Below are positions 26,917 to 35,437 of a DNA stretch of 38,316 nt, piece after piece. Under the pieces are notes generated by a model. That model was not told the DNA's origin. It saw nothing but the letters and a program-made list of their open reading frames with translations, and did no database searches. The stretch comes from Phycisphaerae bacterium (lineage in GTDB: Bacteria > Planctomycetota > Phycisphaerae > UBA1845). A program made the position numbers and the translations under genes. The DNA lies in the NCBI GenBank assembly GCA_016929015.1, contig JAFGJQ010000074.1, forward strand, positions 1 to 38,316. Direction: 5' to 3'. Every line of letters starts with the position of its first letter. Position 1 is the first letter of the stretch.

Positions 26917-28203
26917 ATGCCAAGACCCCTGGTGATTTTTGAGGATGAAGGATACCGGAACCTGCGACCGCTGACCTACACCCGCCCGGCCTGTCGCCTG
27001 CGCTGTGGGATGACGTCGTTGGCGGAGAAGATTGCGGCTGCGTACCCGTCCGCCCCCCTCGTGCTGCACGTGCGCGACTACATTGCGCCGGTGCTGGCGG
27101 AGGAAGTGCCCGATGCGAAGGTCAACCAACTCAGCGGTGATTCCGCCTTGCTGATCAACGGGCGCGTGCTCGCCCCGCGGGACCTGGCCAGGATCATCCC
27201 GGCCGACGGTCCGGACGTGGCGTTTGAATGTGACGGGCAGATCGTGGCGGCCCGGGTCAGCGGCGCCGCCTACTCGAAGATCGCCAAGGCCATCGCCGCC
27301 GGCCCGCTGCCCGACGGCTGGGCCAAGGGGCTCAAGACCGAAGCGGTGAAGGTGCCACTGATGAACTACCTGTGGGACCTGATCAACGCGAACCCCGCCC
27401 AGATCGAGGCCGACTTCGCGGCGGCCGGGAAGACCGGCATCCACGGAAAGGTGCATGAGTCGTCCGTGGTGTACGGACCGAAGGAGCGGGTGTACGTGGC
27501 CGAAGGCGCCGAAGTGCAGCCGTTCGTCTGCATGGATACGCAGCACGGCCCGGTGATTCTGGATGCCGGCGCGGAAGTGCATCCGTACACGCGGATCGAG
27601 GGCCCCTGCTACGTCGGCCCCAAGTCGATCCTGCTGGGCGCCAAGGTGCGGGAAGGCTGCAGCATCGGGCCCATGTGCCGCGTGGGCGGCGAGGTGGAAG
27701 AGAGCATCATCCACGGCTATTCGAACAAGTACCATGACGGGTTCCTCGGCCACGCCTACGTCGGCGAGTGGATCAACCTGGGCGCCCTGACCACCAACAG
27801 TGACCTGAAGAACGACTACGGTACGGTCAGCATCATGATGGACGGCAAGCCCGTCGACAGCGGGTCGACCAAGGTGGGAAGCTTCTTCGGCGATCACGTG
27901 AAGACCAGCATCGGGACCCTGCTGAACACCGGTACCATCGTGGGCACCATGGCGGTGCTGGTGGCCACCGGGGCCCCGCTGCCCAAGTACATCACGCCGT
28001 TCGCCTGGTTTCTGAATGGTGTCGTGACCCGCGGCTTCGGGCTTGACGGTCTGATCGATACGGCCCGCATCGCGATGTCGCGGCGGAAGGTGACGATGAC
28101 TCCGGCGTATGAGGCCATGCTGCGGAAGCTGTACGAGCTGACGGCCGACGAGCGCAGCGTGTACGTGGCGAAGGGTCGGCGGCAAATGGCCGGCGGCCGG
28201 TAG
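26917..28203 (+). CDS. GlmU-like putative sugar nucleotidyltransferase / acyltransferase
   Basis: About 428 residues. The N-terminus, LVIFEDEGYRNLRPLTYTRP then ACRLRCGMTSLAEKI, matches a GlmU-related family of putative sugar nucleotidyltransferases known from Bacteroidetes and planctomycetes. The C-terminal ~220 residues are a left-handed beta helix of hexapeptide repeats (VILDAGAEVHPYTRIEGPCY, YVGPKSILLGAKVREGCSIG). In it NKYHDGFLGHAYVGEW and NLGALTTNSDLKNDYG resemble the GlmU acetyltransferase site. It may make an activated amino-sugar (UDP-GlcNAc-like), or acylate one using the acyl carrier protein encoded next. It starts 101 bases after the ROK gene and is followed 117 bases later by acp. 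Substrates are not known. Confidence 0.85.
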   Translation: MPRPLVIFEDEGYRNLRPLTYTRPACRLRCGMTSLAEKIAAAYPSAPLVLHVRDYIAPVLAEEVPDAKVNQLSGDSALLINGRVLAPRDLARIIPADGPDVAFECDGQIVAARVSGAAYSKIAKAIAAGPLPDGWAKGLKTEAVKVPLMNYLWDLINANPAQIEADFAAAGKTGIHGKVHESSVVYGPKERVYVAEGAEVQPFVCMDTQHGPVILDAGAEVHPYTRIEGPCYVGPKSILLGAKVREGCSIGPMCRVGGEVEESIIHGYSNKYHDGFLGHAYVGEWINLGALTTNSDLKNDYGTVSIMMDGKPVDSGSTKVGSFFGDHVKTSIGTLLNTGTIVGTMAVLVATGAPLPKYITPFAWFLNGVVTRGFGLDGLIDTARIAMSRRKVTMTPAYEAMLRKLYELTADERSVYVAKGRRQMAGGR

Positions 28204-28295
28204 TTGCGGGGCCCTCAGACGAGTGGTTCAACGGTTTGGCGTACGTTCGTCAACCGGGTTTTTCAGCAGTCAGAGCGTCCGGGATTGATCTGTGC

Positions 28296-28309
28296 CCCGG
28301 GCGCCCGGG
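28296..28309. repeat. Perfect 14-base palindrome CCCGGGCGCCCGGG before acp
   Basis: A perfect palindrome directly abutting and partly including the GGGAG ribosome-binding site of the acyl carrier protein gene. In RNA it could form a short hairpin that masks the site, or in DNA act as a protein-binding site. GC-rich palindromes of this size can arise by chance, so this is weak. Confidence 0.3.
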
Positions 28310-28320
28310 AGATGTGATTC

Positions 28321-28563
28321 ATGGCAAATCAGGACGTGGTGAATCGGGTGATCAAAGTCACGGCTCGCGTGCTGTCGTTGGATCCGGAAAGCATCAAGCC
28401 TACGGACAGCTTCGTATTCGACCTCGGCGCCGAATCGGTGCAGAGTGTTGAGCTGGTGGCCTCGTTCGAGCAGGAGTTCGGGATCGAGATGAATGAAGAC
28501 GCCGCCCTCGCCGTGGATACCGTGAACGGTGCGGCCGAGTTCGTTGCGAAATTCCTGAAGTGA
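28321..28563 (+). CDS. Acyl carrier protein
   Basis: 80-residue acidic helical protein, normal for an ACP. The phosphopantetheine-attachment motif reads FDLGAESVQSVELVASFEQE; the usual Asp-Ser-Leu is Glu-Ser-Val here, with the carrier Ser at about residue 39. After activation by a phosphopantetheinyl transferase it would carry acyl groups as thioesters. The ribosome-binding GGGAG lies nine bases before the ATG. No fatty-acid synthesis genes flank it: the neighbours are a GlmU-like gene and an ADP-forming acyl-CoA synthetase, so it may be a specialised carrier, not the housekeeping AcpP. Confidence 0.92.
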   Translation: MANQDVVNRVIKVTARVLSLDPESIKPTDSFVFDLGAESVQSVELVASFEQEFGIEMNEDAALAVDTVNGAAEFVAKFLK

Positions 28564-28676
28564 CCGGCGTCGGGGCGGCGTGCCCCTGGAACGTGGTCGG
28601 GCGGCGTGTCTCGCGTGTGCGGTGCCGGTCCGGCCCTGGAGTGGATGGCAGACTGAAGCGTAAGAGAAGGAAGCGT

Positions 28677-30839
28677 ATGACTACACAATCGACCTCCACC
28701 TCCCAGGCGCCGGCCTCTCCGGACGGCCTGGACTCGATCTTTCGTCCCAAGTCCATCGCCGTGCTCGGCGTAACGAATACCCTCGGCACCGTTCCGCACG
28801 ACATATTCGTGAACATCCTCACCACGCGGTTCAACGGGGTGGTGTATCCCGTGGCCCCGCGGAAAAGACACATCGTGGGCGTGCGGGCCTACAATTACGT
28901 GACCGAAATTCCAGACCCCGTCGAGCTGGCGGTCCTGGTCTTTCCCGGCGCGGTGTGCGAGAAGGCCCTGCAGCAGTGTGTGGAAAAGGGCGTCCGGGCC
29001 GCGGTCATCATCTCCGCCGGGTTCCGTGAAATCGGGCCCGCCGGACTGGAACGTGAGAACCGCGTCAAGGCCATTGCCCGCGAAGGCGGGATGCGGCTCA
29101 TCGGCCCGAACTGTCTGGGCGTCATCAATACGGAACCGGAAGTCCGTCTGAATGCCAGCTTCGCCCGGGCCATGCCCGACGCGGGCCGCATTGCCTTCCT
29201 ATCCCAGAGCGGTGCTTTGTGCACGGCCGTTCTCGACTACGCGGCCAGCAAGCACATCGGCTTCTCCAAGTTCGTCAGCCTCGGCAACAAGGCGGACGTG
29301 AGTGAAGTGGACCTGCTGCGGTACCTGGCGGAGGACCCGGAAACGTCGGTCATTCTCATGTACCTGGAGTCCATCAACAACGGACGCGAGCTGATGAAGG
29401 CCGCCCGCGAGATCGCCGGCAACCGGAGCAACCCCAAGCCGATCCTGGCCATCAAGGGGGGTCGGACCGCCGCCGGGGCCGCCGCCGCCCAATCCCATAC
29501 CGGCGCTCTGGCCGCCAGCGCCGAGGTCTGTGACGGTGTTTTCGAACAGTCCGGAATCATTCGGTGCCAGTCGCTCGAGGAAATGTTCAACGCCGCCCAG
29601 TTGCTTTCCCAGCGGCCGGTGCCGCGGGGCAGCCGCATCGCCATCGTGACGAACGCCGGCGGCCCGGGCGTGATGGCCACCGACGCGGCGATCAGCAACG
29701 GATTGGATCTGGCGCAATTCTCCGATGAGACAACCGCTCTGCTGAAGGCGGCCCTGCCGGCGGCTGCGAACTTGAAAAACCCCGTGGACGTGATCGGCGA
29801 CGCCCGGGAGGACCGCTACGGCGCGGCCCTGGACGCGGTGTTCAAGGACGATGCGGTCGACCAGATCCTGGTCATTCTGACGCCGCAGTCGATGACGAAC
29901 ATTACGACCATCGCCCAGACCGTCTGCGACATCAAGGATCGCTACGCCGACTCCGACAAGTCCCTGCTTTGCTCGTTCATGGGTGCCAAGGACGTGGCCC
30001 CGGGCATCGAGATTCTTCAGCGGAACGGCGTTCCGCACTACATTCTGCCGGAGTGGGCGGCGGATGCGATGTGGCGCGCCGCCTGGTACCGCCAATGGCT
30101 CAACCGTGAGGTGACGCAGATCGAGACGCTGCCGGTTCATCGGGAGCGGGCCGCTGCGATCCTCGACAAAGCGCCGGACGGGTACCTGCTTGAATCGCAG
30201 GCGTTGGAGGTGCTGGAGGCGTACGGGTTCCCCGTGGTGCCCTCCGTGCTCACGCAGACGGCCGACGAAGCCGTCGCCGCCGCCGACCGCGCGGGCTACC
30301 CTGTCGTGCTCCGCGTCGTCTCGCCCAAAATCATCCACAAGATCGACGTGAAGGGTGTCATTCTGAACCTCAAGAATGCGGACGAGGTGCGGAAGGCCTA
30401 CGGGGCCATGCGCGACAACCTTCTCCAGCACGTCAAGGCGGAAGACGTGACGGGCATTCTGGTTCGCCACATGATTCCGGCGGGCAAGGAGATCATCCTG
30501 GGCGTCAACCGCGATCCCACCTTCGGACACATGCTGATGTTCGGGCTGGGCGGTATTTTCGTGGAAACCTTCAAGGACGTGACGTTCCGCATCGTGCCGA
30601 TCCGTGCCTCCGCGGCCGGCAAGATGATCCGGGAGACGCGGGCCTACGCCCTGCTCAAGGGAGTGCGGGGCGAACCGCCGAGCGACATCCCGTCAATCGA
30701 AGATGCTCTCAAGCGTCTGTCCCAGCTCGCCCACGATTTCCCGCGGATCGCCGAGCTGGACATCAACCCCCTGATCGTGCACCCGCAAGGCGAGGGCTGT
30801 CACGTGGCGGACATTCGCATCCGCCTGGAGCAGCCGTAG
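28677..30839 (+). CDS. ADP-forming acetate/acyl-CoA ligase, fused alpha and beta
   Basis: Interconverts acyl-CoA, ADP and phosphate with the free acid, ATP and CoA. The 720-residue protein starts at ATG 28677 (AAGGAAG upstream); the first 39 residues of the track ORF do not look coding. Domains in order: CoA-binding (SIFRPKSIAVLGVTNTLGTV), a succinyl-CoA-synthetase-like ligase region with IGPNCLGVINT and LSQSGALCTAVLDYA, the active-site His in AQSHTGALAASAEV, TNAGGPGVMATD, and a C-terminal ATP-grasp (beta) domain (YGFPVVPSVLTQTADEAV, PVVLRVVSPKIIHK, ELDINPLIV). It lacks an added GNAT domain, so it is not a Pat-type acetyltransferase. It lies downstream of acp on the same strand. Physiological acid substrate unknown. 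Confidence 0.92.
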   Translation: MTTQSTSTSQAPASPDGLDSIFRPKSIAVLGVTNTLGTVPHDIFVNILTTRFNGVVYPVAPRKRHIVGVRAYNYVTEIPDPVELAVLVFPGAVCEKALQQCVEKGVRAAVIISAGFREIGPAGLERENRVKAIAREGGMRLIGPNCLGVINTEPEVRLNASFARAMPDAGRIAFLSQSGALCTAVLDYAASKHIGFSKFVSLGNKADVSEVDLLRYLAEDPETSVILMYLESINNGRELMKAAREIAGNRSNPKPILAIKGGRTAAGAAAAQSHTGALAASAEVCDGVFEQSGIIRCQSLEEMFNAAQLLSQRPVPRGSRIAIVTNAGGPGVMATDAAISNGLDLAQFSDETTALLKAALPAAANLKNPVDVIGDAREDRYGAALDAVFKDDAVDQILVILTPQSMTNITTIAQTVCDIKDRYADSDKSLLCSFMGAKDVAPGIEILQRNGVPHYILPEWAADAMWRAAWYRQWLNREVTQIETLPVHRERAAAILDKAPDGYLLESQALEVLEAYGFPVVPSVLTQTADEAVAAADRAGYPVVLRVVSPKIIHKIDVKGVILNLKNADEVRKAYGAMRDNLLQHVKAEDVTGILVRHMIPAGKEIILGVNRDPTFGHMLMFGLGGIFVETFKDVTFRIVPIRASAAGKMIRETRAYALLKGVRGEPPSDIPSIEDALKRLSQLAHDFPRIAELDINPLIVHPQGEGCHVADIRIRLEQP

Positions 30840-30878
30840 CCGCTGCAATCCTCCTGTTTCGCAGGGGCTCCAACGCAA

Positions 30879-30911
30879 CACCCCGGCATGGCGGGAAGCC
30901 ACGCCGGGGTG
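30879..30911. terminator. Strong hairpin between convergent ACD and phosphate permease genes
   Basis: CACCCCGGC (30879-30887) pairs with GCCGGGGTG (30903-30911), and TGGC with GCCA inside, with one A/C mismatch and a GGGAA loop, giving 13 pairs. It ends the plus-strand acyl-CoA ligase transcript and probably also the minus-strand permease transcript. Only a short T-rich run follows. Confidence 0.65.
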
Positions 30912-30983
30912 CTGTGTTTCAGCCGCTCGAGGCGCTGGTTCGGACGCGTTCCCGTGCCGTCATCCCGACCGGACGGCGCGTTC

Positions 30984-32570
30984 CTATTCGTGCTCGAATG
31001 CGTCGGCCTCGTCCGCCTGCATGCGGGCGGCGGCCTCCGCCCGGACCCGTTCCCGTTGCGCGTCCGACCGCTTCTTCACCACCGCCCGGACGACCAGGTT
31101 CACGCCGATGGTCAGCAACATGCCCGCGATGCCCAGGTGGTACACGCACCGGCACACAATGCCTGCGGCCGCCGCCGCGATGGCCGCGGCCATGAACCAA
31201 CTGAACACGACCCAGATGGACCGCCCCAGCTTCAGGGCCGCGTCGCCGCGCCGGAAGATGCGATCCGCCATGCCCGTGGCCACGATTGCGGCGAAGGCCA
31301 CGTACGTGGTGGATACCGGAAGCCCCAGGCTGGAGGCCGTGGCGATTACCGAGGCGGAGACGGCCATGATCACGCAGGCGCGGAGCATGTCGTAGTGGGC
31401 GGTCTTGCCGGCGGGCGTCACCGCGGCCTCGGGCGCCAGTGCGCCGTTGCGGGTTCTGGATCGAGACCGAAGCATCAGAGTGGCCAGACGGATGCACCAC
31501 CGGGGGGCCCACAACTTCACGTGGTCGCCCGCGCTGCCGGCCCGCATGGCCGCCCAGGTCACGCGTTGCGACGTCTTCGTGAACATGCCGGCCGCCATCA
31601 GGCAGCCGCAGACCACCAGCCAGCTTCGGTTGATCTGCACATCGGTGATCGTGACCATGCCTTCGCTCATGTGCTTGACCGTGTGCAGCGTGGCCAGACC
31701 CGGTGACGCGCAGTTGGCCAGGTCGTTCTGTCCGAAGGCAAACGCCATGCACATCATGCCGAGGATGGTGAGCACCGGAAAAAGCCATTTTGCGGCGCGC
31801 TCTTTGAAGACGACCAGGGCGGCGTGGACGAGAATCGCGAACCCGCCCCACAGAAACACCAGTATGGCCGCGGACCCGTAGTACGCGAACATCGAGTCGC
31901 GGAAGGTGCCGACGGCCTCCACGCCGCCCATGCCCTTGAGGATCATGAAGTAGAACAGGCCCGCCAGTACGCCTCCGCCGATCCAGCCGCCGTGGAGAAG
32001 AAGCGCCTGCAGATCATCGGACCGGCGGCCGATCGCCCCGCGGGCCGCGCGCTGAATCAGGAATGAGGCGACGCCACTGAGAAGAATCGAGCACACGATG
32101 GCCGCGACCACCGTCCCTGACTTGTGCCAGTTCACCACGTCGAAGAACTCGAGGGCAAACGATGCCCCCAGCAATTCGAAGACCAGGCAGGCCGTCGTGC
32201 TGACCGGCATGCCGTATGCGGAGAAGCTGTACAGCAGAACGGTGTCCACGATGTAGACCGACGCATAGATGGCCAGCAACTGCTCCACCGAACGCAGCTT
32301 GTGAGGATCAAAAATGCTCTTTCTTGCGGTTTCCATGACCGCTGATGAGAACGATGCGCCCAGCAGAACGCATACGCCCGCCAGCATGAGCGCCGTCCGC
32401 CGCGTGAGAATGCGGGCCCCCAGCACCGCGTTGACCAGATTGGCGGCATCGTTCCGACCCACCTCGACGGTGTCCCAGAACAGCATGACCACGCCGACCA
32501 CCACCGCCCCGATAATGAAGGAGGGCTGCTGTGCGGTAGTCTGAATCAGCTCGGCAATCTCGGTGAACAT
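30984..32570 (-). CDS. PiT family inorganic phosphate transporter
   Basis: Low-affinity, cation-coupled phosphate permease of the inner membrane. About 528 residues from ATG 32570 (MFTEIAELI), with AGGA upstream; the track start at 32669 adds a non-membrane leader. The two signature repeats are clear: GRNDAANLVNAVLGARI near the N-terminus and AFGQNDLANCASPGL in the second half. The matching VSTTACLVFELLG and LPVSTTYVAFAAI motifs are also present. About 10-12 hydrophobic helices surround a polar loop of ~90 residues containing charged stretches (RSRSRTRNGAL). The C-terminus is a charged, coiled-coil-like tail (RERVRAEAAARMQADEADAF). No PhoU or Pst gene is adjacent. Confidence 0.93.
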   Translation of the reverse strand: MFTEIAELIQTTAQQPSFIIGAVVVGVVMLFWDTVEVGRNDAANLVNAVLGARILTRRTALMLAGVCVLLGASFSSAVMETARKSIFDPHKLRSVEQLLAIYASVYIVDTVLLYSFSAYGMPVSTTACLVFELLGASFALEFFDVVNWHKSGTVVAAIVCSILLSGVASFLIQRAARGAIGRRSDDLQALLLHGGWIGGGVLAGLFYFMILKGMGGVEAVGTFRDSMFAYYGSAAILVFLWGGFAILVHAALVVFKERAAKWLFPVLTILGMMCMAFAFGQNDLANCASPGLATLHTVKHMSEGMVTITDVQINRSWLVVCGCLMAAGMFTKTSQRVTWAAMRAGSAGDHVKLWAPRWCIRLATLMLRSRSRTRNGALAPEAAVTPAGKTAHYDMLRACVIMAVSASVIATASSLGLPVSTTYVAFAAIVATGMADRIFRRGDAALKLGRSIWVVFSWFMAAAIAAAAAGIVCRCVYHLGIAGMLLTIGVNLVVRAVVKKRSDAQRERVRAEAAARMQADEADAFEHE

Positions 32571-32939
32571 GAATCCTGTCCAAACCGTGGGTTCCGGCGC
32601 TCGTCCGGCGCTGGGGGACCGTCGTCTTGCGTCGTGAGACGGAAGGTGCCGGAGGGCGGATTGTGGCATGACGCACGCGGAAGTGTCAACGGGCGGCGAG
32701 CAGCATTTGTCGTGTTTTTATCGAGTTGCCGTTGCGGTGCAGACAAAGGGAAGACAGATGCCCGAATGCACCGCCGGCCGCGCGAAAACTTAGCGCAATC
32801 TTAACGGGGCCGGCGCCGCAGCGGACCGGATGCGGGTTCGCCGAACCCTGACGCGGCCGTCTCACCAAGACCCCGTCCGGGTGACGGGGGGGATGATCAT
32901 TGCATGTTCATGGAGGGAGAAACGGCCGGAGGTGGAGGT
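32571..32939. other. Intergenic region upstream of the phosphate permease
   Basis: 369 bases with no protein-like ORF between the permease start and the PilZ stop. It holds a PHO-box-like direct repeat (32789-32806), a perfect dyad GGGTTCG-C-CGAACCC (32834-32848), and a hairpin CCCCGT/ACGGGG with 7-base loop (32871-32889) that could end the PilZ transcript. No clear -35/-10 pair was found for the permease. Confidence 0.4.
32789..32806. promoter_or_regulatory. PHO-box-like direct repeat upstream of the phosphate permease
   Basis: CTTAGCG (32789-32795) and CTTAACG (32800-32806) are 7-base direct repeats with a 4-base spacer, the 11-base period of PhoB-type response-regulator sites. It lies about 220 bases upstream of the permease, in reverse orientation relative to it. 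The match is to the architecture, not to a consensus proven for this group. Confidence 0.3.
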
Positions 32940-33284
32940 TCAGAAATCAAACGCCAACTCGATGCCGACCTTGTAAGCGCCCACGGTTTGCGTGCAATGT
33001 GCGACGCGGGCGGGGACCCACGGGTCGTTTTCATCGCGGCGCAACTCCACCTGGGTGGTTTCGCCCAGGCGGCTGCGACAGACCACGCCGATACCGTCCT
33101 CGCTGATATCACGGCTGTAGACGTAGTGCATGCGCTTGCCCGAACGGAGCTCCATGGGCCGACGCCAGGAATAGCGACGGCGACTGCGTTTGATGTCGTG
33201 CGTGTCCGCCTCGCCGAACATCTTGGCCTCCTGGAGCCAGTTCGCTACGACTTCTCGGACTTCAGACGTACTCACACGCGGCAT
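32940..33284 (-). CDS. PilZ domain protein (c-di-GMP receptor)
   Basis: Likely single-domain PilZ protein of about 114 residues. The PilZ fingerprint is present: the Arg-rich RSRRRYSWRRP segment (RxxxR), YSRDISEDGIGVV (D/NxSxxG), and a final strand AYKVGIELAF. Such proteins bind cyclic di-GMP and relay it to partners controlling motility, adhesion or polysaccharide export. The track start at 33512 gives an unlikely basic leader. I use ATG 33284 (MPRVSTSEVREV), which has GGGAG nine bases upstream; the ATG at 33293 has that motif too close. A short helical segment (EVREVVANWLQEAKMF) precedes the domain. Neighbouring genes do not show the partner. Confidence 0.82.
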   Translation of the reverse strand: MPRVSTSEVREVVANWLQEAKMFGEADTHDIKRSRRRYSWRRPMELRSGKRMHYVYSRDISEDGIGVVCRSRLGETTQVELRRDENDPWVPARVAHCTQTVGAYKVGIELAFDF

Positions 33285-33892
33285 AAGCGTCATCTCCCGC
33301 AGCAGACGGGGCAAAACCTCTCCTTTTCTATCGGAAGCGGACGGCCTGCCCTGAACGATCCGGGACGGTTTTCTCGGTGCCCGCCAGACGGTCTGGTCTC
33401 TCTCGCATCTCGCACCTCCGTCCGCCGATCGTGTGACATTACCGGACATCCTGTCGCGCCACTGCGGCGCGAGCCCGGGTTGCCTGCGAACAAGGGGCGC
33501 CCCGCGTGACATTCACGGACGCGGCCCGGCCCCACCCGGCATCCGGAGGCTCGGTCCGCAGACGGCAGGCAAAGTTCGCCGACTCGTTTGCCTTCCGGCT
33601 GCGCGTATTGGATTCTGAAGGGTGACTGGCGAAGCTTGGGAAACCGGGCAGGACACGACTGCTTCCACGACACGACGGCTTCCGGCCGCACGACGGTTTC
33701 CGGCCTCACCGGTCTCAGAGACGTCGAATCGGGGTGGTTACGACGGTCTCGCGTTCCGGGGGGGAAAGAGGCTTTTTTTCACTGACACACCGGAACGTAT
33801 CGACTCGAACCCGAACGGACGTCCGCGTTTTTCTTGCGTCGGTGGTGCGGCCCCGCGCCGCGCCGCCGCATTCGCCGTGTGGGGGGACAGAA
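33285..33892. other. 608-base intergenic region between PilZ and the metalloprotease
   Basis: No credible gene; the track ORFs here are Arg/Pro-rich and lack any family features. It contains an inverted repeat AGGCAAA (33567-33573) / TTTGCCT (33587-33593) and an imperfect tandem repeat at 33671-33705. It must hold divergent promoters, but no convincing promoter was found by eye. Confidence 0.4.
33671..33705. repeat. Two-copy 17-base tandem repeat
   Basis: CACGACGGCTTCCGGCC (33671-33687) and CACGACGGTTTCCGGCC (33689-33705) differ at one base and are offset by 18. It lies about 190 bases upstream of the metalloprotease gene. It could be paired binding sites or a simple local duplication. Confidence 0.55.
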
Positions 33893-35251
33893 ATGATTTT
33901 CGGGCTGGCGCCATGCGCTCGATGGGGATGGATCGTCGCGTGTCTGGGATGCACGCTGCCGGTCGGCTTCGGCTGTTCGTCGGTCGGTGACGCACCGCCG
34001 ACAGCCGATGCCGTGCCGACCGATGATCCCACCGGAAATCCCGGAGGCGGCGGCGATCGGGATGACGCATACCTGATCATCGAGCCCGATGAGTCCGGCG
34101 ACTCCACCGTCGGTCCCTTTGCCGCGGCTGCTGTGGTGAGCTACCAGGAATCCCAGGCCCGAATCGAAGGCATCCTCTCCAGTCCGTCCGACATCGACGT
34201 CTATGACCTCGGATCCATCGTCATTGGTGACGTGATCGTGATTGACGTGACGGCCGGATCCGACCTTGACCCCGTGGCCGCGCTGTTTGACGCGGACCAG
34301 AACCTGATCTACGCCAACGATGACCGCGCCTACTACGCCGGTCTGCTCGATTCCCACATCAGCGTGATCGTTCGCCGCCAAAGCGAACACTGCTATCTGG
34401 CCGTCGCGTCCAGCGTCGGCTCCGGCACGCAGGGCGACTACTCGGTAACCGTGTTCCGCGGCGTGCCCGAGGACGTTCCGGCCCCGCAGACGCAGGTCGT
34501 CTTCATGAACTTCGACGGCGAAGCGTCCGTGACCATCGGCAGCCGACCGGCCGTGGGCATTCCCCCGTTCGAGGGCAGCCGGATCGCACCGGAGTACGAG
34601 GGCCAGACCGACCAGATGATCGAAACGATCATGGCCTACGTGCGCGAGGATTACGCAGGCCTGAACGTCGAGTTCGTCTCCTCCCGCGAAGGCCCGCGGC
34701 CACTGGCGGCACATACCACGATCCACTTCGGCGCGTACGATCCGGACCTGCTCGGCGTTGCGGTCAATGTGGATGAGTACAACGAGCAGCCCGTCCAGGA
34801 GGCCGTGGTATTCGTGGACACGTTTCAGGCCTTTCTCGTGCTGAACCCCACGATGGACGAGATGGCGCAGGCCCTGGCCAACGTGGCCTCGCACGAACTG
34901 GGGCATCTGCTCGGGCTGCAGCACGGCCACGACCCGGCCGCCATTATGGATGTCTCCGCCACGCTCCGGCAGATGCTCGGGCCCCAGGCGTTCCGACGGG
35001 CGCCATTGGACAAGTACGTGTTCCCCATCGGCTACCAGGACGCACCGTTGAATCTGGTGGAGGCGGTGGGAGGCGATCTGGCCGTGCTCCGCGCGGCCGC
35101 GAAGCAGGAAGTCCGAATGCGGGCATCCTGGTATGACGAAGAGATCGGGCCGCCGGCCCGTGACGGCCTGCGATTCTCCACCTGCCTATGCGGCGCGTGT
35201 GAAAAGGCCCGGGCCGCCGAGCAGAACCACGAACGGGCTCTGGACGACTGA
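33893..35251 (+). CDS. Exported zinc metalloprotease (metzincin-type) with PPC-like domain
   Basis: About 452 residues from ATG 33893, with GGGGGGA upstream. The N-terminus is a signal sequence ending at VGFGC-SS; the Cys (about residue 28) suggests a lipoprotein, although the lipobox is not canonical. A Gly/Pro/Asp-rich linker is followed by a PPC-like beta domain (SDIDVYDLGSIVIGDVIVID, DLDPVAALFDADQNLIYAND). The catalytic zinc motif HELGHLLGLQH (His334, Glu335, His338, His344) is followed by Asp347 and the Met-turn IMD (Met352), the HExxHxxGxxH/D metzincin layout. The C-terminus has Cys residues (CLCGAC). It probably acts outside the cytoplasm on proteins; substrate unknown. It has no sorting signal I recognise. 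Confidence 0.85.
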   Translation: MIFGLAPCARWGWIVACLGCTLPVGFGCSSVGDAPPTADAVPTDDPTGNPGGGGDRDDAYLIIEPDESGDSTVGPFAAAAVVSYQESQARIEGILSSPSDIDVYDLGSIVIGDVIVIDVTAGSDLDPVAALFDADQNLIYANDDRAYYAGLLDSHISVIVRRQSEHCYLAVASSVGSGTQGDYSVTVFRGVPEDVPAPQTQVVFMNFDGEASVTIGSRPAVGIPPFEGSRIAPEYEGQTDQMIETIMAYVREDYAGLNVEFVSSREGPRPLAAHTTIHFGAYDPDLLGVAVNVDEYNEQPVQEAVVFVDTFQAFLVLNPTMDEMAQALANVASHELGHLLGLQHGHDPAAIMDVSATLRQMLGPQAFRRAPLDKYVFPIGYQDAPLNLVEAVGGDLAVLRAAAKQEVRMRASWYDEEIGPPARDGLRFSTCLCGACEKARAAEQNHERALDD

Positions 35252-35301
35252 CTCCGCGTGTCCGACACCGATTAAACCGTCAGAGCCACCCATCACGAAC
35301 G

Positions 35302-35329
35302 GGGCAGGCCGTCTTCTCGCGGCCTGCCC
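35302..35329 (+). terminator. Terminator after the metalloprotease gene
   Basis: GGGCAGGCCG (35302-35311) and CGGCCTGCCC (35320-35329) are a perfect 10-base inverted repeat around an 8-base loop, about 50 bases after the metalloprotease stop. The following bases (TGTTCC) are only mildly T-rich. Confidence 0.65.
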
Positions 35330-35437
35330 TGTTCCATGCGCAGCGCACAAAACAGGCCGCGGCCCCCGTCACCTATCCCCACCTTAGAAAGGCAAGAAAT
35401 GCTCACTCAGACGGCGAGGGTCACGGCCGTATCGCTT
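35330..35437. other. Spacer between terminator and small minus-strand ORF
   Basis: Mixed sequence with no gene. No promoter or repeat was recognised. Somewhat AT-richer sequence begins near 35450 (GATAATACCCAAGTTTATCA), inside the small ORF, and might also be a promoter. Confidence 0.3.

Noticed and set aside
33555-33600. GGCAAAC sequence on the minus strand suggesting a c-di-GMP-I riboswitch near PilZ
   Set aside because: The required GACGCAAAGC part is absent; the bases form only a simple AGGCAAA/TTTGCCT inverted repeat.
33800-33825. GGTTCGAGTC on the minus strand resembling a tRNA T-loop
   Set aside because: The flanking 5-base T-stem does not pair and no acceptor or anticodon arm could be found.
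33734-33892. Track N-terminal extension of the metalloprotease
   Set aside because: Arg/Ser-rich and not signal-like; the ATG at 33893 has a good ribosome-binding site and starts a proper signal peptide.
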